This document shows positions 23,666-32,111 of a DNA stretch of 40,579 nt, one piece after another. Positions within the stretch are counted from its first letter, which is position 1, and every line of letters begins with the position of its first letter. Origin of the DNA: Myxococcales bacterium (GTDB lineage Bacteria; Myxococcota_A; Bradymonadia; UBA7976; UBA1532); NCBI GenBank assembly GCA_020633465.1, contig JACKDN010000048.1, positions 1 to 40,579 of the forward strand, written 5' to 3'. The position numbers and the translations under genes were made by a program. The notes below the pieces were generated by a model. That model made no database searches and was not told the DNA's origin. It worked only from the letters and a program-made list of their open reading frames with translations.

Positions 23666-23733
23666 TGTCGTGGTCGCGCGCGAAGCGGGTCGCTGGCCGG
23701 TGCACGGCGGAGCGCCGGGCGGAGGTGGCCTGA
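23665..23733 (+). CDS. 22-codon mini-ORF between permeases (uncertain)
   Basis: The ATG shares a base with the stop of permease 1 (TGATG, 23663-23667), and its TGA shares a base with the ATG of permease 2 (TGATG, 23731-23735). The peptide is short and basic, with one Cys. It has no recognisable family and may only serve translational coupling. GAGGGTGGTGGG upstream could bind ribosomes. Confidence 0.25.
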   Translation: MSWSRAKRVAGRCTAERRAEVA

Positions 23734-25154
23734 TGTTGTGGACCGTCGTGCAGGTCGAGGGCCGCAACCTGCTGGCCGAGCGCGGGGCGTGGTGGCTGTT
23801 CGGGCTGCTGGCCGCCTTCGTCGCGTACGCCGCGTGGAGCGGGGCCAGCAGCGCGGCGGCGCACCGCGCGGCCACGCGCGCGGCGGTCGAGGAGGAGGAT
23901 CGCAAGCTCGCCGATCTGCGCGCCCAGCTCGCCGCGATCGAAGCCGGCGGACCGGACGCGCCGCACGCCGAGGATCCCGCCGATCCCGCGCTGGTCGGCG
24001 CCGGGCTGGGCGCGCGCGCCGTCGCGCTGCCGCCCACGCCGACCGCCTCGATCGCCGCCGGCCAGCGCGACGCGCACCCCGCGGTCGTGCGCCTGACGAC
24101 GCAGAGCCGGCTGGCCCAGCCGCCGCGCGGCGACGTCGCCCTGCGCGGCCCCACCAGCCAGCGCGCCGGCCCCTTCGACCTGGCCTTCGTCTTCGTCTAC
24201 CTGCTGCCCCTGCTGATCATCGCGCTGACCTACGACCTGCTGGCCGGCGAGCGCGAGCGCGGCACGCTGGCGCTGGTGCTGTCGCAGCCGGTGTCGCTGG
24301 CGACCTTCGTGCTGGGCAAGTCGCTGCAGCGGACGATGGTGGTGGGCGGCGCGACCGTGGTGCTGGCCGGCGGCGCGCTGCTGCTGTCCGCCGACGGGCT
24401 GGCCAGCGCCGACGGCGCCGTGCGGGCCGGCCTGTACCTCGCCGCGCTGCTGGCCTACGCGACCTTCTGGTTCGCCGCCGCCGTCGCGATCAACAGCCGC
24501 GGCCGCAGCTCGGCGGGCAATGCGCTGGCGCTGGTCGGCCTGTGGCTGGCGCTGGTGGTCGCCCTGCCCGGCCTGGTGCGCGTGGTGGTCGAGGCGACGT
24601 ACCCGCCGCCCTCGCGCGTCGAGCTGGTGAACCTGGCGCGCAGCGCGGCCAGCGAGATCGAGGAGGAGCTGAGCGCGCTCGAGGGCGACCACGGCGCCGA
24701 GCCGGACGAGAGCCCGGCCGAGACCCGCGCCCGACTGCTGGCCACGCAGGAGGCCCTCGACGCGCGCGTGCGCCCCGTCGTGCAGCGCTTCCGCGAGCAG
24801 CTCGAGGCGCAGCAGCGGCTGGTCGACCGGCTACGCTTCGTCTCGCCCGCCATCGCGGTGCACGAGGCGCTGGTCGACGTCGCCGGCACCGGCGCGCACC
24901 GCCAGCAGCGCTTCGAGGCGCAGGTCGACGCCTTCCACGGCACCTGGCGCGCCTTCTTCGCCGAGCGCGTGCGCGCCGGCCGACCGCTGGCCAGCGCCGA
25001 CTACGCAGCGCTGCCCACCTTCACGTTCGAGGACGAGCCCACCGGCGAGCTGGCCGCCCGCGTCGGCTTGGGCCTGCTGGGCCTGCTGGTCCCGGCCGGT
25101 CTGCTGCTGGCCTTCTCGGCCTCGGGCCTGCGCCGCGTCGGCCGCCTGGCCTGA
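23733..25154 (+). CDS. ABC-2 type permease, DUF3526-like (2)
   Basis: 473 residues from ATG 23733, preceded by GGAGGTGGCCTG. It has the same topology as permease 1: an N-terminal helix (WLFGLLAAFVAYAAW, about 20-34), a large loop, helices from about 148 onward with the GERERGTLALVLSQP motif, a long charged extracytoplasmic loop (about 285-440), and a final helix (LGLLGLLVPAGLLLAFSASG). The pair probably forms a heterodimer with one ATPase on each side. The last 25 bases of the gene, stop included, are part of a perfect 30 bp repeat found again at 25378-25407, so the 3' end has been duplicated downstream. Confidence 0.88.
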   Translation: MLWTVVQVEGRNLLAERGAWWLFGLLAAFVAYAAWSGASSAAAHRAATRAAVEEEDRKLADLRAQLAAIEAGGPDAPHAEDPADPALVGAGLGARAVALPPTPTASIAAGQRDAHPAVVRLTTQSRLAQPPRGDVALRGPTSQRAGPFDLAFVFVYLLPLLIIALTYDLLAGERERGTLALVLSQPVSLATFVLGKSLQRTMVVGGATVVLAGGALLLSADGLASADGAVRAGLYLAALLAYATFWFAAAVAINSRGRSSAGNALALVGLWLALVVALPGLVRVVVEATYPPPSRVELVNLARSAASEIEEELSALEGDHGAEPDESPAETRARLLATQEALDARVRPVVQRFREQLEAQQRLVDRLRFVSPAIAVHEALVDVAGTGAHRQQRFEAQVDAFHGTWRAFFAERVRAGRPLASADYAALPTFTFEDEPTGELAARVGLGLLGLLVPAGLLLAFSASGLRRVGRLA

Positions 25155-25159
25155 CCGCG
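25130..25159 (+). repeat. 30 bp direct repeat, left copy (permease 2 3' end)
   Basis: Identical over all 30 bases to 25378-25407. It covers the last eight codons and stop of permease 2 plus five bases. The two copies bound a 218 bp insert. Confidence 0.9.
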
Positions 25160-25210
25160 CGGCGCCGATTCGGACCCGTTGCTCCACCGTACGCCCCGCC
25201 AAGACGGTCG

Positions 25211-25360
25211 GGCTGTCAGCGGTCAGCGGTCAGCTTTCAGCTCCGCCGCGACAGTTGAAGACGTCTGCCGGACCATGCGGCGCCTCGAGCTTGCCGTGAG
25301 GCCGGAAGCCTGCACGGCGACCGGGCCCGGCTGATAGCTGAAAGCTGATAGCTGACAGCC
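25211..25360. repeat. 150 bp element with terminal inverted heptamer repeats
   Basis: The ends are perfect complements: GGCTGTCAGC (25211-25220) and GCTGACAGCC (25351-25360). Inside each end are head-to-tail heptamers of the type GGTCAGC/TTTCAGC (left) and AGCTGAA/AGCTGAT (right), in opposite orientation, so the whole can fold into a long hairpin. The core encodes nothing. Such heptad repeats occur intergenically in several bacterial phyla. The element lies between the 30 bp direct repeats, which suggests insertion or duplication. Confidence 0.75.
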
Positions 25361-25377
25361 GGTTGGACGGGCCACCA

Positions 25378-25407
25378 GCGCCGCGTCGGCCGCCTGGCCT
25401 GACCGCG
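25378..25407 (+). repeat. 30 bp direct repeat, right copy
   Basis: A perfect copy of the end of permease 2 (25130-25159), here without any reading frame attached. It lies ten bases from the stop of the convergent FKBP gene. Confidence 0.9.
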
Positions 25408-25416
25408 GCGCGGCGC

Positions 25417-26088
25417 TCAATCGATCGACAGCAGCTCGACGTCGAACACCAGCATGCCGGCGGGCTTGCCCGGGCGGTTGTTGTAGGCCAGCTCGACGGG
25501 GATCCAGAAGCGGCGCTCCTCGCCCTCGACCATCAGCTGCAGGCCCTCGGTCCAGCCGGGGATGACGCGGTTGAGGGGGAAGCGGGCCGGCCGGCCGCGC
25601 GACACCGAGCTGTCGAAGGCCTTCCCGTCGGTGGTCCAGCCCGAGTAGTGCACGGTGACGACGCTGGTGGGGCCCGGCTTGCGCTCGCCCTTGCCCGGGC
25701 TGAGCACCTTCGACGCCAGGCCGCTCGGCGTGCGCTCGGCGTCGGCGGGCGGCGCGGCGACGTCGGCGGGCGCCGGCGGCATCGGCGGCGGCGCGGCGAC
25801 GCCGACCATGCGCGTCGCGCCGATCTCCTGCATCACCTGCTGATACGACGCCACGCGCCCGCTCTCGTGGTGGCAGTGGTTGCGGTGGCAGCGCATCCAG
25901 CCCGGCGGCGGGTTGTTCGGGTCGAAGACGACCTCGCCGGTCTTCTCGGCCGCCTTCGGCGTCGGCGCCTCGGCCTTCGCCGCGGCCGTTGCGGCGTCCG
26001 CCTTCTTCGCCGGCGCCCCGTCACCGCCCTTGTACTGACAGCCGGCCAGCCACAGCGCCAGCGCACACCCCACGACGCTCCACCGCAT
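25417..26088 (-). CDS. FKBP-type peptidyl-prolyl isomerase lipoprotein
   Basis: 223 residues from ATG 26088, preceded by GGAGGAG. The lipobox is LAGC (Cys17), followed by an Ala/Lys-rich linker. An unusual His/Cys-rich patch (CHRNHCHHESGR, about 67-78) follows. Residues about 120-221 are an FKBP domain: TVHYSGWTTDGKAFDSS, then PLNRVIPGWTEGLQLMVEGE, then a FDVELLSID end. The protein should catalyse prolyl isomerisation on exported proteins from the membrane surface. The His/Cys patch could bind metal. It follows the glycogen synthase gene by 88 bp on the same strand, with no obvious functional link. Confidence 0.92.
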   Translation of the reverse strand: MRWSVVGCALALWLAGCQYKGGDGAPAKKADAATAAAKAEAPTPKAAEKTGEVVFDPNNPPPGWMRCHRNHCHHESGRVASYQQVMQEIGATRMVGVAAPPPMPPAPADVAAPPADAERTPSGLASKVLSPGKGERKPGPTSVVTVHYSGWTTDGKAFDSSVSRGRPARFPLNRVIPGWTEGLQLMVEGEERRFWIPVELAYNNRPGKPAGMLVFDVELLSID

Positions 26089-26176
26089 CGACGACTCTCC
26101 TCCGGTTGTGTCGGCTCGCCCCCACCGAACGCGGCGGCGAGCTCGACGGATGTCGCGAGCGCGCGCGAGGTCGCGC

Positions 26177-27643
26177 TCACCCGCGCCGCGCGCGCACCGC
26201 CTCGGCGTACATCGCCACGTACTCGTCCGCCGCGCCCTCCCAGGTGAAGCGCTCGGCCATCGCCCGCCGCACCATGCCGGCGAAGTGCCGCGGCCGCTCG
26301 TAGTACACGTGCACGGCCCAACCGACGGTGTCGTAGATGCTGCCCGGGTGCAGGTCGTACAGCTTGAAGCCGGTGCCCTGATCGGTGCCCTCGACGTGGT
26401 TGCGCACCGTGTCGTCGAGGCCGCCCACCGCGTGGACGATGGGCAGGGTGCCGTAGCGCATGCTGTAGAGCTGGTTGAGCCCGCAGGGCTCGAAGCGCGA
26501 GGGCATGAGGAACAGGTCGGCCCCCGCCTCGATGCGATGCGCCAGCGGATCGCTGTAGCCGATGTGCGCGGCGAAGTTGGCCGGCCCGTGCGCCGCCAGC
26601 GCGCCGAAGTGATCGTGGGCCCAGCGCTCGCCGCTGCCCAGCAGCACCACCTGGACGTCCAGCTCGAGGATGCGCGGCAGACAGGCCGCCACCAGGTCGA
26701 CGCCCTTCTGGTGCACCAGCCGCGTCACCAAGCCGATCAGCGGCACGTCCGGCCGCTCGGGCAGGCCCATCTCGCGCTGCAGCGCCGCCTTGCACGCCGC
26801 CTTGCCGGCCATGTCGTCGACGTCGAAGTTGGCCGCCAGGTGCGGGTCGGTCGCCGGGTTCCAGGCGTCGTAGTCGGTGCCGTTGAGGATGCCCCGCAGA
26901 TCGGCCGCCCGGTCGCGCGCGACGCCCTCGAGGCCGTGCCCGAACTCGGGCGTCTGGATCTCGAGCGCGTAGCGCGGGCTGACCGCGTTCCAGCGGGTGC
27001 AGTGATAGATGCCGCCCTTGAGCAGGTTCACCTCGTCGCCGAACTCCAGCTCGAGGTGGTTGAAGTGCTGCCAGCCGACGCCCAGCACGTCCATCAGGCC
27101 GCTGTAGTAGCGCCCTTGGTATTGCATGTTGTGGATGGTCAGCACCGACGCCGCCGCGCCCAGCCGGGGATCGTCGCGATAGACCGTGTTGAGGAACAGC
27201 GGCGCCGCCGCGGTGTGCCAGTCGTTGACGTGCACGACGTCCGGCGTGAAGTCGATCAGGTGACACAGCTCGAGCGCCGCGCGCGACAGGAAGACGAAGC
27301 GGTTGTCGTTGTCGAGGTACCCGCCGCCGTCCGGATCGTTGTAGGGGTGGGCGCGGTCGAAGTACTGCTCGAAGTCGACGAAGTAGATCGGCACGTCGCT
27401 GCCCGGCAGGCGCCCCTCGAGCACGCCCGCCCACAGCGTGCCGATGGCGCCCATGGGCACGCCCAACGGCCCCTCGCCCGCCCGCGCCAGGCCGTCGCGG
27501 TCGACGCCGCGGTACAGCGGCATCACCACCCGCACGTCGTGCCCCAACGTCTTCAGGAACTTGGGCAGCACGCCGGCCACGTCGGCCAGCCCGCCGGTCT
27601 TCGCGAACGGGACGACCTCGGCCGCCACCATCAGCACGCGCAT
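26177..27643 (-). CDS. glgA: Glycogen synthase (ADP-glucose type)
   Basis: 488 residues, normal for the family. The ATG at 27643 follows GGGAGGTGA. It is a GT5 retaining glycosyltransferase that extends alpha-1,4-glucan from ADP-glucose. Key features are the N-terminal KTGGLADV loop (Lys15) that binds ADP-glucose, VHVNDWHTA, and the C-terminal SRFEPCGLNQLYSMRYGTLP, which holds the catalytic Glu and Cys region. No other glg genes are in the window. It makes storage glucan, as many spore- or cyst-forming deltaproteobacteria do. Confidence 0.95.
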   Translation of the reverse strand: MRVLMVAAEVVPFAKTGGLADVAGVLPKFLKTLGHDVRVVMPLYRGVDRDGLARAGEGPLGVPMGAIGTLWAGVLEGRLPGSDVPIYFVDFEQYFDRAHPYNDPDGGGYLDNDNRFVFLSRAALELCHLIDFTPDVVHVNDWHTAAAPLFLNTVYRDDPRLGAAASVLTIHNMQYQGRYYSGLMDVLGVGWQHFNHLELEFGDEVNLLKGGIYHCTRWNAVSPRYALEIQTPEFGHGLEGVARDRAADLRGILNGTDYDAWNPATDPHLAANFDVDDMAGKAACKAALQREMGLPERPDVPLIGLVTRLVHQKGVDLVAACLPRILELDVQVVLLGSGERWAHDHFGALAAHGPANFAAHIGYSDPLAHRIEAGADLFLMPSRFEPCGLNQLYSMRYGTLPIVHAVGGLDDTVRNHVEGTDQGTGFKLYDLHPGSIYDTVGWAVHVYYERPRHFAGMVRRAMAERFTWEGAADEYVAMYAEAVRARRG

Positions 27644-27710
27644 GGTTCACCTCCCGGGCCACGCGGGCGGCAGGGTCGCACGGCCGCGCCCCGGGTGCCA
27701 GCCCTGGCTC

Positions 27711-30700
27711 CTACGGCGCGATGGCGCCGGCGCCCGGGTTGGCGGGGTCGCGCACGCGGCCGTTGCGGTCGCGCTCGACCTGGGCGCGCATGGCGACGGG
27801 CAGGTCGACGCCGGCGGCGTTGACGCGGGCGCTGCGGCCGCCGCCGATGTCGTTGGCGCGGCCGAGCGCGTCGATCAGCACGCCGGGGTTGCCGGGGCGG
27901 TTGTCGAAGCCGAGGTTGGTGTCGGTGGCCCAGCCGGCGATGCTGCTGGCGAAGTAACAGCGGTGGTTGGCGGGCGCGCCCATCCAACCGACCGGGCTGC
28001 CGATGCCGGAGAACTCGCCGGCGTCGGGCGGGCAGAGCATGAAGGTGGCGGTGGCATCGGCCGTTTGATTGACGCTCGCGACCGTGCCGCGGAGCGTCAA
28101 CCGGGTGGGGTCGCCCGCCAGGCGGCGGTCGAGCGCGGCGAGGGCGTCGGCCAACGGGTTGGGCACCCGGCCGCTGGCGTGCACCAGCACGCTGTTGACG
28201 ATCTCCAGGGTGCCGATGTCGTCCAGCAGGCGCACGGCGGCAGCCTCGTGACCCGCGGCCAGTTGAGCGCTGAGCGTGGCGTCCCGGCCGGCGCTGGCCG
28301 ACACGTGCCACAGCCGGACGCTCTCGAGCAGGCCATCCGTGGCGCCGATGTCGAGGCCGTCGCTGCGCGCGCCGCCGGTGGGGCTCCAGGCGACCACGTT
28401 GTCGAGGAACACCGACTGCAGCGCCAGCAGGCGGCCGCCCGCGTGCTCGCCGCCGCTGGCCGTGCCCGACGGGCTGGCCAGCAGGTCGGCGCGGCTGATG
28501 CGCACCGTGGTCACCGCGTTGACGTCCAGCCCCACCGCGGCCACGGCCGGGAAGGGTGCGTTGAAGTTGGGCTGCTCGTAGCCCACCAGGCGGCTGTCGG
28601 TGACGGTGACGCTGCGGCCGTCGGCCATGCAGACGCCCACCGCGCGCAGGTTGGCCGCGCCCACCAGCGAGTAGACGCCGGCCAGCGTGCTGCCGCGGAT
28701 CTCGAGGTCGCCGCCGGTGGCCTGCGCCGCGGCGCGGCAGCGGGCCCCGCCGGCCGCGCCGTACTCGGTGTGGGTCACGAACACGTTGTCCAGCACCAGG
28801 GAGCCATCGGTGGACGAGAAGCCGACCAGACATGCGCCCGCGGGATCGGTGTCGTAGGTCAGGAAGGCCACCGACAGGTTGCTCACGCGCAGCGTCTCGC
28901 CCTCGCTCTGGATGGCGGCGAAGGTGGGCCGCCGCGTGGGGTTGAAGCCAGCCCCGCGGCAGGTGCCCGTAGGCGCGTAGCCCCGCACCTGGAGCGTCGC
29001 CCCGGCGCCGTCGAGCGCGACGCCCTCGGGCAGCACGAAGGGCCCCTGCTGCATGCCGATGTCGCCGACGATGCGGATGATCTGCGCGCCGTCGCGGGCG
29101 CGCTCGATGGCCGTCGCCAGCGTGCGGACGGGCGCGCCCTCCTCGCCCGACTGCGCGTCGTCGCCGGCCCCGCTGACGAAGATCACCTCGGGCGCCAGCG
29201 GCACGCCGACCGCGGGCGGCGAGGGATCCACCGCGTCGCCGTCGCCGTTGAGGGCGATGATGCGCACGGTGTGATCGACGCCGGCCTCCAGGCCTTCGAG
29301 CGTCAGCCCCGGACCGGGCGCGGGCAGCCGCCGCGTCGTCTCGCAAAGCCCGCGGACGCACCGGGCGTCGCCGGCGCACGGATCCGCGTCGTCGCACGCG
29401 CCGGAGCGTTTCGACCACTCGACCTCGTACCGATCCGCGGCCACCGCGTCCCAATCGACGTCCAGCCCGCCCCGCAACGGCGTGAGCGTCGGCGCGACGC
29501 TCACTCGCTCGGGCAGCGTGGTCACGCGATCGGTCGCCCAGCCGCTCGCCACCTCGCCGTTCACCGTGCGCACCTGGAAGCGATAGGTGGTGTTCGGGCT
29601 CAGCGCGTCGGCCTCGAAGGAGGCCTCGCGGGCGTAGGCCACGGCCGATCGCGCGGGCGCCTCGCCCTCGGCGCCGAAGTCGACCTCGAAGCCCGTCGCC
29701 GTCACCGAGACGTCGCGCCAGTCCCAGCGCACGGCGTCCACGGGGCGCACGGGGCTCGCCGTGATCAGCGGCCGCGCCGGCGGGAAGTCCGCGACCTCCA
29801 GGTCGCCGCCCGGCACGTCCTCGCAGCGCCCGGTGTCGCTGTGCAGCGCCAGCACCTGGCAGATCTGGATGTCGCTGTATCCGTGGTCGCGCATGGTGCG
29901 CACCAGCGCGCGCACGATGTTGCGGTGATTCCACGTGTTCGACGCCGCCGCCCAGTTCTGGAACACCTCGAAGAAGGCCTGCGACGGCAGCGCGATGCTC
30001 TCGTCGGGTGGGCCCGGCGGGGGCGTCACGTCGGGCGCGAACTCGAGCGAAGCGTTCACCCCCGCCTCCCAGGCCGCGCCCGGCCCCGCGGTGTCGCTCA
30101 CGAACCCGGCGCGCCCGTCGAACACGTCGAACAGCAGCGTGCTCATCGCGGCGAGCTGGTTGCGGAAGCTGCCCGCCGCGGGCAGCGCCGGGCCGCCGAA
30201 GTTTTCGTCCATGCACAGCGCGCCCGGCTCGCAATACTCCAGCGACGTCGCGAACGTGCTGTTGGGTGGGTCGAAGTAGTTCACCCCGCCCACCACCTGC
30301 GAGGCGAAGTAATCGGCGATGGCCTCGATGACGTACAGGTTCTCGACGCCCGGCCCCTGGCCGGTGCCGAGCGATGTGTTCACCACGTCGATCCACGACT
30401 CGCTCAGCTTCCACGAGTCGATCGCGTGTGCCATCTCACAGGTCAGGAAGTGGCCGTACTCGTGGGTGGGCACGCCGCGGCTGACGGTGGCGTTCACGCC
30501 GCCGCCGCCCGGGAACATGATGTCGAAGCCGAGCGCCGTGCGGGCGAACACCTGCACGCCGATCTGCGCGACGGCGATCCAGTCCGGCGGCAGCGGCGTG
30601 GCCGCGATCACGCCCGACACGCCCGCGATCAGGGCCTCGAACTCCAGCGCCTGCAGCGTGCCGAAGCCGCCACACAGCGCGAACGCGCGGTTCCCGTTGA

Positions 30701-32111
30701 ACGAGCCGAAGATGTCGGCCAGGAAGCCCACCAGGACGCGCGCCGGGCGCCGCGGCGTGTGACCGAGACGCTCCCGCGCGTAGCGCCAGGCGTCGGTCAT
30801 CTGGGCGAGGATGTTCACCCGCCAGTCGGCCACCGTCACCGACACCGTCGTCTCTGCCGGCACGTTGACCACCACGCGGCCGCTGTTGAAGTCGCACACC
30901 TGCACCGACTCCCACAGCTCGCTGATGAAGGCGGCGTGGTTCTCCATGCGCAGGCACACCAGGTAGTCGGCGTCGCGGCCGATCTCGACGGTGGCCTCAC
31001 CGCGGACGTCCGACCACACGCGGTGGTGACCCAGGCCCACGCCGTAGACGATCTGCACGTGCTCGAGGGGCAGCTGGAAGCCGCGCCGGAAGCCGTCGAG
31101 CGCCGAGGGCCAGGCGCGGCGCATCGCGAAGGGCGCGGCGGGCGACGGCGGGTTGAAGGCCGGATCGGTGTTGCGCACGTCCACGCGCAGGCGCACGGGC
31201 ACCAGGTCGCGGAAGGCGTGGTCGATGTCGCCCGCGGCGTCCTCGACGGCGTCACGCGCGTCGCGGTCGATCGCCAGCACCAACGCGATGATCTCGCCGA
31301 TGAAGGGCTCGACGCGGAAGCCGATGGCCGGCGGCTGGCTGCGGCCGGCCTCGATGCCGACGTGGGGGTCGTAGCGGAAGCCGCCGCGCAGCAGGGCGTC
31401 GTAGCGCAGGCTGCCGTCGGGGTGGGTGTAGCCGGGCGGCGGCTCGCGGCGCGTGATCACCTCGAAGACGACCTCGCCCTCGAGCGCGGCCTCGCGCAGC
31501 ACGTTGAAGGCGGCGCCGGGCAGGATGGCGAACTCGAACGCGCCGTAGCCATCGCCGACGGGCGAGATGACGCCGACCTGACCGTCCCAGCGCGCCCGCT
31601 CCTCGGGGAACAGCGGCAGGCTCCAATGGTGGATCTCGGCCAGATCCAGGTTGCGTCGGTCGTCCTCGCTGGCCACCAGGATCAGCGCGTAGAACAGCGC
31701 CGGGCGGCCGTCGGGATCGACCTCGGGCCAAGGCTCGGTGGCGGCCCAGTCGAAGCCCGTGCGTAGCGCGTTGGTCTCTTCACCGCTCATCGGCTGCTCG
31801 AGCGTCGGCAGGGGATCGTCCGGCGTGGCCAGCGTCACCTGCACGGCGTCGGGCGGGCCCTGATCGGGCGCGGCGTCGGGCATCGGCTCAGCGTCGACGG
31901 GCGGCGCGGCGTCACCCATGTCCGCCGTCGGACCGGCGTCGCGATCGGGTCCGAGGTCGGCGACGCCGAGGTCCGGGGCGGGCCCCCGGTCGAGGGCCGC
32001 CGCGTCGGCGCCCACCTGCGCGTCCGGCCCACCGTCGAGCCCGTCGGCGCCGCCGTCGTCGCAGCCGGGCGCCGCCAAGACCACCAGCATCGTCCACAGC
32101 AGTCGCTTCAC
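27711..32111 (-). CDS. Large HExxH metalloprotease-like lipoprotein with Fn3 and beta-helix regions
   Basis: 1466 residues. The GTG at 32111 overlaps the stop of the upstream lipoprotein gene (GTGA). The signal peptide has a weak lipobox (APGC, Cys17), followed by CDDGG and a DAAP-rich linker to about 90. Residues about 390-640 contain a gluzincin-type zinc site: HEYGH (550-554) and, 42 residues on, EAIADYFA (Glu596). About 790-860 and the following segment are Fn3-like (TTYRFQVRTVNG). About 1000-1440 reads as parallel beta-helix (repeated short strands, LEIRGSTLAGVYSL), as in DUF1565 or pectate-lyase-like proteins. It is probably an anchored protease with adhesive parts. The substrate is unknown, and so is any processing of its long C-terminus. 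Confidence 0.85.
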   Translation of the reverse strand: MKRLLWTMLVVLAAPGCDDGGADGLDGGPDAQVGADAAALDRGPAPDLGVADLGPDRDAGPTADMGDAAPPVDAEPMPDAAPDQGPPDAVQVTLATPDDPLPTLEQPMSGEETNALRTGFDWAATEPWPEVDPDGRPALFYALILVASEDDRRNLDLAEIHHWSLPLFPEERARWDGQVGVISPVGDGYGAFEFAILPGAAFNVLREAALEGEVVFEVITRREPPPGYTHPDGSLRYDALLRGGFRYDPHVGIEAGRSQPPAIGFRVEPFIGEIIALVLAIDRDARDAVEDAAGDIDHAFRDLVPVRLRVDVRNTDPAFNPPSPAAPFAMRRAWPSALDGFRRGFQLPLEHVQIVYGVGLGHHRVWSDVRGEATVEIGRDADYLVCLRMENHAAFISELWESVQVCDFNSGRVVVNVPAETTVSVTVADWRVNILAQMTDAWRYARERLGHTPRRPARVLVGFLADIFGSFNGNRAFALCGGFGTLQALEFEALIAGVSGVIAATPLPPDWIAVAQIGVQVFARTALGFDIMFPGGGGVNATVSRGVPTHEYGHFLTCEMAHAIDSWKLSESWIDVVNTSLGTGQGPGVENLYVIEAIADYFASQVVGGVNYFDPPNSTFATSLEYCEPGALCMDENFGGPALPAAGSFRNQLAAMSTLLFDVFDGRAGFVSDTAGPGAAWEAGVNASLEFAPDVTPPPGPPDESIALPSQAFFEVFQNWAAASNTWNHRNIVRALVRTMRDHGYSDIQICQVLALHSDTGRCEDVPGGDLEVADFPPARPLITASPVRPVDAVRWDWRDVSVTATGFEVDFGAEGEAPARSAVAYAREASFEADALSPNTTYRFQVRTVNGEVASGWATDRVTTLPERVSVAPTLTPLRGGLDVDWDAVAADRYEVEWSKRSGACDDADPCAGDARCVRGLCETTRRLPAPGPGLTLEGLEAGVDHTVRIIALNGDGDAVDPSPPAVGVPLAPEVIFVSGAGDDAQSGEEGAPVRTLATAIERARDGAQIIRIVGDIGMQQGPFVLPEGVALDGAGATLQVRGYAPTGTCRGAGFNPTRRPTFAAIQSEGETLRVSNLSVAFLTYDTDPAGACLVGFSSTDGSLVLDNVFVTHTEYGAAGGARCRAAAQATGGDLEIRGSTLAGVYSLVGAANLRAVGVCMADGRSVTVTDSRLVGYEQPNFNAPFPAVAAVGLDVNAVTTVRISRADLLASPSGTASGGEHAGGRLLALQSVFLDNVVAWSPTGGARSDGLDIGATDGLLESVRLWHVSASAGRDATLSAQLAAGHEAAAVRLLDDIGTLEIVNSVLVHASGRVPNPLADALAALDRRLAGDPTRLTLRGTVASVNQTADATATFMLCPPDAGEFSGIGSPVGWMGAPANHRCYFASSIAGWATDTNLGFDNRPGNPGVLIDALGRANDIGGGRSARVNAAGVDLPVAMRAQVERDRNGRVRDPANPGAGAIAP

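Noticed and set aside
27438..31766. A 1442-codon frame on the plus strand
   Set aside because: It is a shadow of the metalloprotease lipoprotein and glgA, with His/Arg/Val-rich composition, no domain and no ribosome site.
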